From contig NC_134100.1 in NCBI RefSeq assembly GCF_000715075.1, forward strand, positions 26,342,609-26,406,608: a stretch of DNA of 64,000 nucleotides. The letters are read 5' to 3'. The notes beneath the pieces were generated by a model. It was not told the origin of the DNA and made no database searches. It saw only the letters and a list, made by a program, of their open reading frames with translations. Positions 20,837 to 32,694 of the stretch are shown one piece after another. This stretch comes from Nicotiana tabacum. Lineage: Eukaryota; Streptophyta; Magnoliopsida; Solanales; Solanaceae. Each line of letters begins with the position of its first letter. Position 1 is the first letter of the stretch. The translations under genes were made by a program, and so were the position numbers.

Positions 20837-21431
20837 TATATACGGTCAAAACCGGGCTCGCCCTTTATGTGACTAATCGACACTAGAATATGATAGGTTA
20901 AGGTTCAACCTCGAATTATATCGAACCAAGGTGAGGTTCGACCCTAGGACCAAGCAAAATAGAGACTAGGAGAGATCGAGGGAAATTTGCCAAGCCGAAT
21001 AACAGAAAGAAGAAGTATCCGAAATCGGTTGTAGATCACGACGGAAATCTGGCCACGTATCAAGGAGGGTCCGAGTAATTAGCAAATCATAAGATTTTTA
21101 CCTTGTATAGAATTGTACCAAGAGTAGGACACTCCTACTATATAAAAGGGGTCAGATCACTTGTAAATGGCATCATTTTTTGATGCAACATAAAGCAATA
21201 TACTGTTATTTTCTAGCTTTTATTATCTTGTTACTCTGTTCATACGTCAGTTGAAACATTTTTGGTTCGAGGGTCATCGAACTCGAGCGCCAAAGCTATT
21301 CGATTCGTGTGGTTTGCACTTATTCTTTTATCGTCAATTTCAATGTTAATCTATTCTCTTAATTTGTACCAAGTTATATCACGTATCTTTAAAACCACGT
21401 ATAAATTCAATTTTTGATTTTAGGGTAAACA
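20837..21431 (+). repeat. 3' LTR of Tat copy 1
   Basis: The repeat runs from TATATACGGTC (TG expected at the first bases) to TTTTAGGGTAAACA. It shares order and phrases with the 5' LTR of copy 2 (31896-32542): the TATACG start, a GTAGATCA(C/T)G(A/G)CG segment, CTACTATATAAA and the GGGTAAA end. It is about 595 bp long. Confidence 0.8.
21139..21147 (+). promoter_or_regulatory. TATA box in the Tat copy 1 3' LTR
   Basis: TATATAAAA in the context CTCCTACTATATAAAAGG is conserved as CTCTACTATATAAAGAGG in the copy 2 LTR. A transcript starting here would read out into 21432 onward. Confidence 0.6.
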
Positions 21432-22008
21432 ATAATATATTAAAAAAATGGAGCAAAAAGGGCTTGTTGAGAATGAGATTTGATTACTCGTCCTCAAAGT
21501 TTCATAGCCCTCCAACACCACTCTAAACCAAAGCACAAAACAATAATTTTTACGTAAATACAATATTTGTGTTAGAAAATCTATTAAATATGAATAAATA
21601 TTAATTGAGATCCCAACTAAAACGAGCTATAGATTTCGTGACGAATTCAAAATCCATATACTTTATATACTAACTCTGCCTTTGAGAAAATCATAGGTCT
21701 GAAATCAATTATTAATGTGGAAAAAAAATAGAAGCAGTGATATTCCAAAAAAATTAAAACATATAACTATAACCCATAGTACCCATACAGTTGAAGTGAA
21801 TTCAGAACTACTTTTACCCTCACAGAGAATGGAATGGCTAATCTCATTTAGGAAGAGTGTCCCATTATTTCATGCCACGACTCAAAATCCCACGGACCGT
21901 GATGGTAACCCATAGTACACATACTACTGAAGTGAATTAAGAACTACTTTTACCCTCATAGAGAATGGAATGGCTAATTTCATTTAGGAAGAGTGTCCCA
22001 TCATTTCA
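21432..22008. other. Unassigned AT-rich DNA between Tat copy 1 and the Tekay element
   Basis: No coding frame, LTR ends or RNA gene are visible up to 21770. The right part is the tandem duplication described separately. This may be a remnant of original intergenic DNA. Confidence 0.5.
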
Positions 22009-22046
22009 TGTCACGACCCGAAATCCCACCCTCGAGATCGTGATGG
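21771..22046. repeat. 136-bp tandem duplication spanning the tip of the Tekay LTR
   Basis: AACCCATAGTAC starts at 21771 and again at 21907. Each unit continues through GAGAATGGAATGGCTAAT, GGAAGAGTGTCCCAT and then CACGAC(T/C)C(A/G)AAATCCCAC...GTGATGG. The second unit runs into the real LTR. The first carries only about 36 bp of LTR tip, so the duplication happened after the Tekay insertion. Confidence 0.85.
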
Positions 22047-22523
22047 CACCTAACATTTTACTTGCTAGGCAAGCCAACGTTAGCTGAATTACTTAACCAG
22101 TTTTAACAATTCAAATCAAAATATTAGCAATAATAATTGAATAGACTGAAATAAGGTGATAAACTACTGAACAACGTAATCTAAATACGATCTTAGAAAC
22201 TGGAATCACGAATACATGAGCGTCTAGAGTACTACAGATAAAGTATGAATAAAACAACTGTCTGAATCTAAATAAGCATCAAATGATGAAATGGAAGGGG
22301 ACTTTAGAGTTGCGGATGTCGTGCAACTATACCTCAATTGTCCACAAGTAGCTTTATCCGGGCAGTCTCACTACACACCACCAGAATCAACTCTGGTATC
22401 TGCATAAGAATTGTAGAGTGTAGTATGATTACAACCGACCTTATATACTCTGTAAGTGCCAAGTCATAACCTCGACGAAGTAGTGACGAGGCTAAGGCAA
22501 GTTACTTGCAATAACCTGTACGA

Positions 22524-22601
<78 letters not shown>
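22524..22601. repeat. (AAT)n microsatellite, about 26 units
   Basis: An uninterrupted AAT run of about 78 bp lies inside the Tekay LTR. Its purity suggests recent expansion by slippage in an otherwise decayed element. Confidence 0.97.
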
Positions 22602-22603
<2 letters not shown>

Positions 22604-23889
22604 GGAAAACAAGAAATTAAAATAAAGAAATTAACTCATGAATACAAACTTGAAATTCAACTACCAGAGAGCCTGGAATAACAAAGTCTCATAACACAAT
22701 ACCGATGATAACTCAACAATCAAAAATAGTTACAACATGTCCAATCTATGGTGGCACGTAACCCGATCCTACCATATCATCATCTGGTCATATTATAATA
22801 TGTCTTTATTCCTTCATTTCATTTCAATACCTTTCAATTTCTGTTGCGGCGTGCAACCCGCTTCCTAAATATTTTCAATCATCAACATAAATAATTCAAC
22901 AACCAAACAAAAAAAAATCTACGTCTGGAAGGTAAATGTACACGACAATAAAGAATCACAAAATAATCGGAGAACCTCTAACAACCCGAAGTCTCAAACT
23001 TTACCAATTCACTAGTACATAACAACTAATCGCTGACACAAGTGAAGCAACATTATAGAATGCAACAAGTACTACAAAACAATAGAAACAAGTAAAGTAT
23101 ATGACAATTTAAGGTATGCAATTAAAGCAAGAAGAAAAAGTTAGCAAATAAGCATGGAGTCATGGGAGGAACGGACGAATTAAAGCAAAATACAATTAAA
23201 TGACAAGTGCCAATTATGGCATAAAATTCAAATAAAGGCATATAACACTTAAGGCATGAAACAAGACATATCATGAAATAAATGATAACATGGATATACG
23301 CCATATATACACTCGTCACCTCGCATATACGCCGTTTTCCTACATAATTCACATTACACATAGTTCAAGAATTTCTAATTCCTCTCAAGCCAAGGTTAGA
23401 CACAACACTTACCTCACTTCGCGAATAAAAGCAATCAAACCAACCAAATCTAGTAAATTATCGATCAAATAATTCAAAATAAGCTTTAGAAACTAATCAT
23501 CAATGAAAGAGGTTAAATTTTGATCATTTTTGAAAGAGCCAACAAAAGTCAAATTCGGGATCGCTTGGTCAAAACCCGACATTCAGACTAAAACTCGATT
23601 ATCCATTCACCTCCGAACCCGATTATGTGATTTATATCGAAATCCGACCTCAATTTGAGTTCTAAATCCCAATTTTACAAAATTGTCAATTTTTACCCAA
23701 ATTCCTAAATTTTACCATGGAAATCCTAAATTTGATGTTGAAATCTCATGAAAAGTAATGGGGAATTGATAAAAAAAAGTGAATTAAGTTACTTACCTAT
23801 GAATTTGAGAAGAAAAATCTAAATCGCCTCTAGGTGTTTGGGGTTTAGAAATGGTATAAAATGAGCTAAGTCCCATTTTTCATCTTTTA

Positions 23890-24262
23890 TCCAGCTGTGG
23901 ATGTCGCAATTGTAAAGTCTTGTTCGCAATTGCAAGCATCGCAAATGCGAGACAAGGGTCACAAATGCGAACCCTGCCTTAGAAGTCCAGATGTCGCAAT
24001 TGTGACATAATGACGGCACATGCGAAGATCCCACCTTCGCAATTGCGACCAAAATATTTGCAATTGCGAAGATGCTCTACTATTGCCTGGCATCGCAAAT
24101 GAAACCAAGTTATCGCAATAACGATCCTAGGCAGTTCGCAATTATGAACAATTTCCTCGCAAATGCAAGGTTACTCAATCTCAGGCCCTGCTCGCAAATG
24201 TGAATATATGTCCGCAAAATCGAGGCATGCAATTACGAGCCAGGCCTCGCAAATGCGTGATC
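23890..24262. repeat. CpG-motif array in the Tekay LTR (TCGCAATTGCGA type)
   Basis: Motifs such as TCGCAATTGTGAC, CGCAAATGCGAG, TTCGCAATTGCGAC and CTCGCAAATGCG recur about every 20-30 bp. Several are near-palindromic around CGCAATTGCG. Confidence 0.6.
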
Positions 24263-24928
24263 TGCACAAGATAGCAGAACTTGGCACTTCACTAGTAGTC
24301 TTTGAACTATTCAAACTCATCTGTTACACACCCGAAACTCACCTGAGCCCCTCGAGCTCCAAACCAAACATGCACACAAGTGTAATAACATCATATAAAC
24401 TCGGTCACGCGACCATATCACCAAAATAATATCAAAATCTACAAATCGATTATCAAAATGGATGAAATTTCCAAAGGAAACTCAAGGTCAACTAGATTCA
24501 CATCTAAGCATCCGAATCATGTCAAACCAACTCCGAATTGCATCAAATTTTATAGAGAAGTTTCAAATAGTATTATAGACCTATACAAACTCTCAACATC
24601 AATATACTAGCTTTTCGCAAAATGAGTTACATCAACCTAGGGACCTTAAATTTCAATTCCTGGAATACGCCCAAGTTCAAAATCACGATATAGACGTACC
24701 GGAATCGTCAAAATACCGATTTGAGGTTATTTTCACAAAATATTGACCGTGGTCAATTCAAGTTGTTTTTAAAGCCAATAATCATATTTTTTTAATATTT
24801 TTACATAAAAGCTTTTCTAAAAGCGACACAGACCACCCACACAAATCATGAAATATCAAATGAAGCTAACAGAGGTCTCGGAGCACAAAAATAAAGGCTA
24901 GTACTCAAAATGACCTATCGGGTCATCA

Positions 24929-24946
24929 ATTATCCACCTCTAAAAG
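24929..24946 (-). other. Tekay polypurine tract
   Basis: On the minus strand the purine-rich TTTTAGAGGTGGATAAT abuts the LTR start TGATGACCC. It overlaps the stop codon of gag-pol. Confidence 0.6.
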
Positions 24947-27900
24947 AAATGTTTGTCCTTGAATGGACATAGAAAAGCACCTGCGCTGGTGAAAAGGTAT
25001 AGGTATCTACTCCGCATATCGGACTCAGACTCTCACGTAGCTGCCTCGATCGGCTGACCCCTCCACTACACTCTAACAGAAGGATAACTATTGGATCTCA
25101 ACTTCTGAACCTGCCGTGCTAGAATAGTCGTCGGCTCCTCCTCATAAGTCAAATCCTTGTTTAATTAGATTGAGTGGAAATCTAACACATGGGATGGATC
25201 ACGTGATACTTCCGGAGCATGGAAACATAGAACTTCGGTGAAATGATGATATGTTAGGTGGCAATACAAGTCTGTAGGCCACCTCACCAACTCTCTCGAG
25301 GATCTCAAAAGGACCAATATACCTAGGGCTCAACTTGCCCTTCTTACCGAACCTCATCGCACCCTTCATGGGTGAAACCCAGAGCAAAACCCTCTCTCCA
25401 ACCATGAATGCAACATCACAAACTCTCCAGTCGGTATAACTCTTCTGCCTAGACTATGCTATACAAAACCGATCCTAAATCATCTTGACCTTTTCCAAGG
25501 CATCCTAAACCATATTAGTATCCAATAACCGAGCTCTCCCGGATCAAACCAACCAATTAGAGAATGACATTGCCTCCTATATAAGGCCTCATAAGGAGCC
25601 ATTTGAATACTCGATTGGTAGTTGTTGTAGGCAAACTCGGCAAGCGGCAAGAACTGATCCCAAGAACCCTTGATATCCATAACACAAGCGCGAAACATAT
25701 CCTCCAAGATATGAATGGGGCGCTTGGACTGAGCATCCATCTGGGAATGAAATGCAGTACTCAATTCAACCCGTGTGTCTAACTAATGTTGTACGACCCT
25801 CCAGAAATGCGATGTGAACTATGTGCCCTGATCTAAAATAATAGATACCTGCACACCATGAAGATGAACAATCTTACGGATATAGATCTCAGCCACCCGC
25901 TCTAAAGAATAGGTAGCCACCACTGGAATGAAATGCGCCAACTTGGTCAACCTATCCAAAATGACCCATACTGCGCCAAATTTTTTTAAAGTCTGTGGGA
26001 GCCCAACAACAAAATCCATGGTAATACACCCCCACTTCCACTCGGGAATCTCAAGTCTCTGAAGCAAACTACCAGGCTTGTGATGTTCATACTTTACCTG
26101 TTGGCAGTTCAAACACCGAGCCATATACTCTAGTATATCTTTCTTCATTCTTCTCCACCAAAAATCCTACCTCAAATCCTGATACATCTTGGCGGCACCT
26201 GAATGAATGGAATACCGCAAAATGTGGGCCTCCTCAAGAATCAACTCATGCAAACCATCTACATTGGGCACACAAATCCGACCCTGCATCCACAACACCT
26301 CATCATCCCCAATAGAAACCTCCCTGGCATCACCTTGCTACACCATATCCTTAAGGACAAGCAAATAAGGGTCATTATAGTGACGCTCTCTGATGCGCTT
26401 ATACAAAGAAGACCGAGAGACCATGTTAGCAAGAACCCCACTAGGCTCCGAAACATCTAACCATATGAACTGATTGGCCAAGACCTGAACATCTGATGCT
26501 AGTGGTCTCTCACTAACTGAAATATATACAAGTCTACCCATACTCACATCCTTTCTGCTCAAAGCATCAGCCACCATATTGGCCTTCCCAAGATGATACA
26601 AATTGGTGATATCATAGTCTTTTAACATCTCTAACCACCTCCGCTATATACTCCAATGATCTGTAAATACCTCACATGACACGCCATAGAGGTAATTCCT
26701 CTAAATCTTCAATTTATGAACAATAGCTGCCAACTCTATGTCATGAACAACATAATTCTTCTCGTGACCATTAGCTACCGAGACGCGTAGGCAATCACCC
26801 TATCATCTTGCATCAACACCATGCCAAGCCCAATACATGACGCATCATAATACATAGTATATGAACCTGATGTTTAAGGAAAATCTAGAATTGGAGTTGT
26901 GGTCAAGGCAGTCTTGAGCTTCTAAAATTTCTCCTCAGACTCGATGAACCACCTGAATGGAACACCCTTCTAAGTCAATCTGGTCAAAGGTGAAGCAGTG
27001 GATGAGAAACCCTCTACAAAGCAGCGATAATAGCCGCCCAAACCATGGATACTCCAAATCTTAGTAGCTGAAGACGGTCTGGGCCAACTCTATACTACCT
27101 CCCCTTCTTCTGATCCACCATAATCCCCTCGCTAGCACCACGTGGCCCAAAAACGACACCGAATCAAGCCAGAACTCACACTTTGAGAATTGTGCATATA
27201 ACTTCTTCTCTCGCAAGGTCTGAAGTACGATCCTCAAATGCTGCTCGAGATCCTCCCGGATGGGAGAGTAAACCAAGATGTCGCCAATGAATACGATGAC
27301 AAAAGAATCAAGATGTGGCTAGAACACACTGTGCATCAAGTACGTAAATGCTATTAGGGAATTGATCAGTCTGAAGTCATCACTAGAAACTCGTAGTCGC
27401 CATATCGAGTCCTAAAATAGTCTTAGGGACATCCGATGCCCTAATCTTCAACTGATGGTAGCCAAATCATAGATCAATCTTTGAAAATACTTTAGCACCC
27501 TGAAGCTGATCAAATAAGTCATCAATCATTGGCAATGGATACTTGTTCTTGATGGTGACCTTTTTCAACTGCCGATAATCTATACACATCCTCATCGAAC
27601 CATCCTTCTTGTTCACGAACAACACTGGCGCACCCCAGAGAGATACACTAGGTCTAATGAATCCCTTATCAAGCAAATCCTATAACTGCTCCTTTAGTTT
27701 CTTTAATTTAGCTGGGGTCATACGGTATGGTGGCATAGAAATAAGCTAAGTTCTCGAAGCCAAGTCAATATAAAAGTTGATATCTCTATCGGGTGGCAAC
27801 CCTAATAGATCTACAAGAAACACCTCTAGAAACTCACGCACAACTGGTATTGAATCCATAGAAGGAACCTCTACTAGGATCATGAATATAGGCCAAATAT

Positions 27901-29862
27901 GCTAGACACCCCTTCTCGGCCATACACCAAGCCTTTACATAAGAAATAACCCTGCTAGTAGAATCGCAGGAGTCCCTATCCACTCTAATCGTGGCAACCC
28001 TGACACGGCTAAGGTCACCGTCTTGGTGTGACAATCCAATATGGCGTGATAAGGTGACAACCAATCCATGTCCAAAATAACATCAAAGTCTACCATATCA
28101 AGAAGTAGGAGATCTACACTAGTCTCAAGGCTCCCGATAGAAACCATACACGAGCAGTAAACATGATCTACAATAATAGAATCTCCCATAGGCATGGACA
28201 CATATACATGAGTACTCAAAGAATCACGAGGCATAACTAGATATGAAGCAAAATAGGATAATACGTAGGAATAAGTAGAGCCCATATCAAATAGAACTGA
28301 AGCATCTCTATGGCAAACAAGAAAAATACATGTGATGACAGCGTCAGATGACTCTACCTCAGGTCTAGATGGAAATATAAAAATAGGGCTAGGCCCCACC
28401 GCTTTGACCTCCATCCCTCGAGAGACCTCAAACTGGCTTGCCTCCACCTCTAATGTCCTGGACTCTACCTCTAGTAGCCTGACCCCCGCCTCTAGCTGGA
28501 TATGCGAGCGGTGGAGCAATTTGTGCCGGCATAATGGCACGAGAACCCTACTGAGGTTTGTTGCTCATCAATCTAGGGCAATACCTCCTGATGTGACATA
28601 TGCCGCCATACTCAAAACACTCCCTCGGCTATTGAGGCTGTTAAAGTTGAGACTGGCCCTGACAGGCCAGATAACCACTATAGTAACTTTGTAGCGGTGG
28701 TGCACTGATAGGAGCTGAAGGTGCACTGAATGATGGCTACTCAAGATGAGACCCATGAGAACAGGGATAGCCCAAAGCATCATGTGCTACCTAAAGAGCT
28801 AACTGAATTAGCTTAGAAGGATGGCCTCTACCAAAAGAACCTCTGCCTCTAGATAAGGCACCACTGAAGACACAAAATGTGAGGCCTCTTCTATAATACC
28901 GCCCTTATCCTGACCACAAACCATCTCGATCTGTCTAGCATTCTCTACAGCCCTCTAGAAAGAAATAGCATCCCCCATCTCCTTGGTCATCTGAAGCCTG
29001 ATGCCAAAGGTAAGACCATCACTAAACCACCTCACCCTCTCTCTATCGGTGGCAATCAAGATAGATACATGACGAGCTAGCTCCACAAATCTTGTCTCAT
29101 ACTAGGTAACGGTCATGCCACCACGGTACTCCTCTCTCAGAGTGAAAGGAATAAATAACTCTAGAAATAGCTGCAAAAACTGACCCCAGGTAAGTGAAGG
29201 TGAACCCGCTAGTCTGCTCCGCTCAAAATCCTGCTACCACCTATTAGCAGAACCGGTCATCTAGAACATTGTAAAGTCAACCCCATTAGTCCCAACAATA
29301 CCCATGTTGTGCAACACCTCGTGGAAATGGTCCAAGTAATCCTATGGGTCCTTAGAAGGTGCACCGCTAAAATAAACAGGAAATAGCTTGGTGAACTTAT
29401 CCAACCTCATCAATCCCTCAGAGGAAATTGTGGGTCTCTCCCCGGTCTATGTAGCACCAATGGGCTGAACTACCCCAACTGCTGGAGCTACCGGAGTCTG
29501 GTATAGGGGAGACATCTGCTCCGGAGTGTTAGTAGGGGAAGTCTGTGCTCCTCCCCCAACTTGAGAGATGGCTGACACCATAGGAAATACCCTAGTTTGA
29601 GCCACATTCTCCATGAATCCAACTAAATGGACTAGAGCGTCCTGAAGTACGGGAGTGGCATTTGAACTGATGTGATCTGAATTGGGATCTCCTCCTCATG
29701 ATCAATATGAGGCTCCACAATGGGTGTTGCTACACGTGCCCTAGGATGAGCTCTTCCTCTGTCACGGTCCCTACCTCGGCCCCGACCCCTATCCCTTGTA
29801 GTGGCTACAATAGAGGGCTCTAGCTCCTACCCAGTTGTAGACGCTGTAGGAGTTCTCACCAT
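24940..29862 (-). pseudogene. gag-pol: Tekay gag-pol polyprotein with chromodomain
   Basis: The minus-strand ATG at 29862 opens MVRTPTAS, followed by an Arg/Gly/Asp-rich segment and the gag capsid (about 29500-28800). The zinc knuckle (about 28615) reads CFEY...H...C, with the second Cys lost. Protease (about 28300-28000) ends with DVILDMDWLSPYHAILDCHTK. Reverse transcriptase (about 27720-27060) has [20 protein letters not shown], but its active site reads FIGD instead of FIDD and part of the palm is missing or out of frame. Integrase (about 26150-25480) keeps MDFVVGLP, but the final catalytic Glu is Lys (QSKRPI). After SPRYIGPFEILERVGEVAYR comes a degraded C-terminal segment with EEEPTTILARQVQKLRS (25150-25050), a chromodomain of the plant chromovirus type thought to steer insertion into heterochromatin. 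Many stops are present. The stop at 24942-24940 lies in the PPT. Confidence 0.85.
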
Positions 29863-30047
29863 CTACAAGAGAACAAGAGTATAATTATTCAAACTTCAAT
29901 AATGGAATAAAGTCGTATGATAGAGAAAGAAAGAAATGAAATTTTCCAAAAGGCTTATAGCCTCTAGGAGATAAGTACAGACGTCTCCGTACCGATCCTC
30001 CAGACTCTACCAATCTTGCTCATGAATCATGAGACCTAGGCAACCTA

Positions 30048-30061
30048 GTATTCTGATACCA
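30048..30061 (-). other. Tekay primer-binding site, initiator-Met tRNA type
   Basis: On the minus strand TGGTATCAGAATAC lies 3 bp after the LTR end. It matches TGGTATCAGAGC, the usual iMet primer site of chromoviruses, with one or two changes. Confidence 0.8.
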
Positions 30062-30064
30062 ACT

Positions 30065-30343
30065 TTTCAAGACCAGGAATCCCACCCTCGGGACCGTGAT
30101 GGCGCCTAATATTTCACTTGCTAGTCAAGTCAACGTTAACTAAATTACTTAACTAGTTTTACCAATTCAAATTAAAATATTAGCAGTAACAAACGAATAG
30201 TCTAAAATGATGTGATAAACTACGGAACAATGTAATCTAAATACAATCCCAAAAACTAGAGTCACGAATACATGAGCGTCTAGAGTACTACAGATAGAGT
30301 CAGTATAAAACAATTGTCTGAATCTAAATAAACATCAAATGAT
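30065..30343 (-). repeat. Remnant of the Tekay 5' LTR
   Basis: About 280 bp match the tip of the LTR at 22009-22290, with the same small motifs in order. The repeat stops abruptly after GATGAAATG, marking a deletion that removed the LTR promoter. Confidence 0.85.
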
Positions 30344-31895
30344 GAAATGTCAAAAAACCGATAAAAGCCTCCATAAACTAAATTGATTAAAAATCGACTT
30401 AATTGATTTTGTTTGGTTCAAAGAATTTGAAGAACCAACTTGGTTTGGTTTCTTTTTAAGAAAGCATCGACAAACCATGAACACCTCTATCTCTATTCCC
30501 ACCTGTCAGCCTCTCCACTTTCATTTTCTTTTTAGGGTGTTAATAGTCCCACTTGAGTTAAGTGGGAGGCAATTTGTCTCCTTATATAATCTTGTATAAT
30601 CCTCAGGTCTTGCGTTAAGCCCAAGGTCCGTTTTCTTATTATGCTATTAGAGCTGGACAAGGTTTACATTTCTAATAGATAAGCTTGCTTTTGTTCCACC
30701 ACAGCTCCACTTGTGGGAGACTATCAAGGATATGTATTATTTGAGTATTATTATTGGAAAAAATAGGATGTTCAAAATTACAAAAGGTCGGTGAGAAATG
30801 ATAGGATCCCTAGAAAGCTTAGTTCTATTTTAAAAATCTACTCTATCCTATTTGTAATTTATGTAACTACTTGCAAACAGATTTTATTTTATTTTCTTTT
30901 AGAGAGACAAAAGATAATAAAAAAGAGGTTATATCTGAAGAAGCATAACGTAATTAATTAGGTTATGTGTGCAAATTGAGTTTCTTCCCTTAAGTTACTA
31001 ATAATGGTTCCGGTGAAACATCAAAGGATAAGCATTGGTTCTAATTGGGTTTGAAAGTTGTGAAGTCAAAACACAATAAGAAAGTAACAGAGAGGCCCAT
31101 GGTATTTACAAAGAAGAAAGCAAAAGGATAGCAACCCAAATGAGAGAAGAAAACTAGAAAAATAAGTTTTGGCGTAAGGGTCGAATTCCATGCACTCGTT
31201 TGCGAGCAGTCGGGCACGAAAAAGTTTAAACTTCAAGGTGTTCATCTCAGACTAATGCATGCATTTTGTTTGATGATTTGATAACGGGGTACCACTTACT
31301 CTATGATAAACTTATAGGCAGATGTAAATCCATGATTAATAAAATTAATGAACTCGCCCTTCAATGTTTTCAGCACTCTTAAATTTTGTATGAAAAATAT
31401 TTATTTCATAGAATTTGCAGTAACTTTCGCATTTTGAAGCGCCCGTCGCATAAGACAAAAGGGCCAGGCCATATATATCAGAAAAATAAAGGCAAAAGAG
31501 GCAAGCAACCCTCGGCCCGATCATCCAATTTGCTAAGGGCTACACCCACCAATGCTTATAGGTTCATGTGCGCCTCCTCTCCTAATTGCAGGATTGCCCT
31601 TGGCTGCACAAGTCTAAAGTCACAGGCCCGGAACTCCACTTAACTAGACATAGGTACAGTGGGAAAAAATCACTTTATGGTCATTGTTTGAATCATTTTC
31701 TTCTTTTTTTTGTGGTTATTCTTACAATATCAATTGTTAAAAGTGTAATGCATGTGGTTCCGTCATGATTTCCATCATTTTAAGTACCTTATGCATTAGA
31801 AGAGTGACTTACTACATTTTTCCTATATCTTTCTATCAGTTTTACTATTACTAATTTTCTCTTTGGGCACCTTATAACTCTATCTACTATGAGTC
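30344..31895. other. Mostly unassigned intergenic DNA
   Basis: Apart from the LTR-like candidate at 30538-30654 I see no element ends, RNA gene or convincing coding frame. The frame at 31386-31643 has no recognisable motif. The start (30344-30480) carries AAACCGAT/GGTTTGGTT runs common in plant repetitive DNA. Confidence 0.4.
30538..30654 (+). mobile_element. Possible short LTR plus PBS of a Copia/TRIM-like element
   Basis: TGTTAATAGTCCCACTTGAG opens a segment of about 104 bp with a TTATATAATC TATA-like box. It ends in CTTATTA, directly followed by TGCTATTAGAGCTGG, which resembles the iMet primer site TGGTATCAGAGC. No second LTR or coding region is evident, so it could be a solo remnant or a TRIM. 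Confidence 0.4.
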
Positions 31896-32542
31896 TGTAT
31901 ACGATTAAAATCAGGCCCACCCGATTTTACTGATTTATCGAGACCAGTGTGAAGGATCGAAGATCGATCCCATAATAGATCGGATCGAGGCACGAGGACA
32001 AGGTACCGCGTTCGAGACTCGAGGTAGCAGTCAAGATCGAGGCCGATAGTGATTGAGACCAAATGAGATAGACATCGCGTAAGATCGAAGGTAGCATAAT
32101 AACAGAAAGGCGAGATATCTGTGACTGGTCGTAGATCATGGCGAAAATCTCAGAACGGATCGAATCAAGGACAGTTAACTAGCTAATCATGGGATTTCCT
32201 TCTGTAATTAGAGTTATATCATAATTAGGATTCCTCTACTATATAAAGAGGAGTCTCAATCATTTGTGGGGCACTTACACTTTGATATCAAAGCAATACA
32301 ACACTTTCTCTTTAATTTATACTTTTGTTCATCAACTTGCTTATATTTTTAACTGTTCTTATACCAATTAGCTTGAGGGTATCCGAGCTCGAGGGTTGAA
32401 TTCCATTCAAACACTGGTTTGTATTATCTTATTGTCAATTTCCATTATTAATCTTCATATTCATTAATTGGTATTAGGTGAAATCATGTATCCTTAAAAT
32501 CACATTATAAGTTTAATTGTTATCCAATTTTAAGGGTAAAAA
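31896..32542 (+). repeat. 5' LTR of Tat copy 2
   Basis: It begins TGTATACGATTAAAATCAGG and ends AGGGTAAAAA (family end AGGGTAAACA). The TATA box TATATAAAG is at 32240-32248. It aligns in blocks with 20837-21431. The border is uncertain by a few bases because no target duplicate is available. Confidence 0.8.
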
Positions 32543-32545
32543 GTT

Positions 32546-32562
32546 TCGGGCCCACCGTGGGG
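32546..32562 (+). other. Tat copy 2 primer-binding site, tRNA-Lys type
   Basis: TCGGGCCCACCGTGGGG matches TGGCGCCCACCGTGGGG, complementary to the 3' end of plant tRNA-Lys, except near its start. It follows the LTR end by 3 bp. Confidence 0.75.
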
Positions 32563-32652
32563 ATAAGGATAATAGTGATTGACTGGTATTAATTCTCATA
32601 ACACACACTGCTTTACACTTGTTCTCGTAAGTGTTTGATTTCAGGAATCAAC

Positions 32653-32694
32653 ATGTCAAACTCTCAAGTAGCACCCACTTACACAGACAACGAC
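32653..32694 (+). pseudogene. Gag N-terminus of Tat copy 2, fragment before the first insertion
   Basis: ATG 32653 opens MSNSQVAPTYTDND, after a leader of about 90 bp from the PBS. The frame is cut at 32694 by a solo LTR and resumes at 37374. Confidence 0.6.

Larger units (their letters stand above)
1..21431 (+). mobile_element. Tat-lineage Ty3/gypsy retrotransposon, copy 1 (3' part; 5' end lies left of the window)
   Basis: The element enters the window inside its integrase and continues through a noncoding 3' region, an antisense gene, a polypurine tract and a 3' LTR ending at 21431. Positions 1 to about 1500 match 62545-64000, where a second copy of the family reads off the right edge, so the family assignment rests on that copy's pol with its extra archaeal-type RNase H. 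A 16-kb Athila element (4253-20265) is inserted in it. The 5' LTR, gag and most of pol are outside the window, so no target duplication can be tested. Confidence 0.85.
22009..24928 (-). repeat. 3' LTR of the Tekay element
   Basis: On the minus strand it starts TGATGACCCGATAGGTCATT just after the PPT and ends TTTCGGGTCGTGACA. At 2.9 kb it is a normal size for this lineage. It contains an (AAT)n microsatellite and a CpG-motif array. No coding frame is credible. Confidence 0.85.
22009..30343 (-). mobile_element. Tekay/Del-type chromovirus (Ty3/gypsy), one LTR truncated
   Basis: On the minus strand the order is 5' LTR remnant (30343-30065), iMet-type PBS, gag-pol with chromodomain, PPT, and 3' LTR (24928-22009). 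The terminal sequence of the remnant matches 22009-22290, including a region with GATGGC(A/G)CCTAA and a segment ending CATCAAATGATGAAATG. The 5' LTR breaks off there, losing roughly 2.6 kb. A target duplication cannot be tested. Confidence 0.85.

Noticed and set aside
31386..31643. Small frame between Tekay and Tat copy 2, considered as a host gene
   Set aside because: No domain, no plausible promoter or intron structure, and no second supporting exon was visible.
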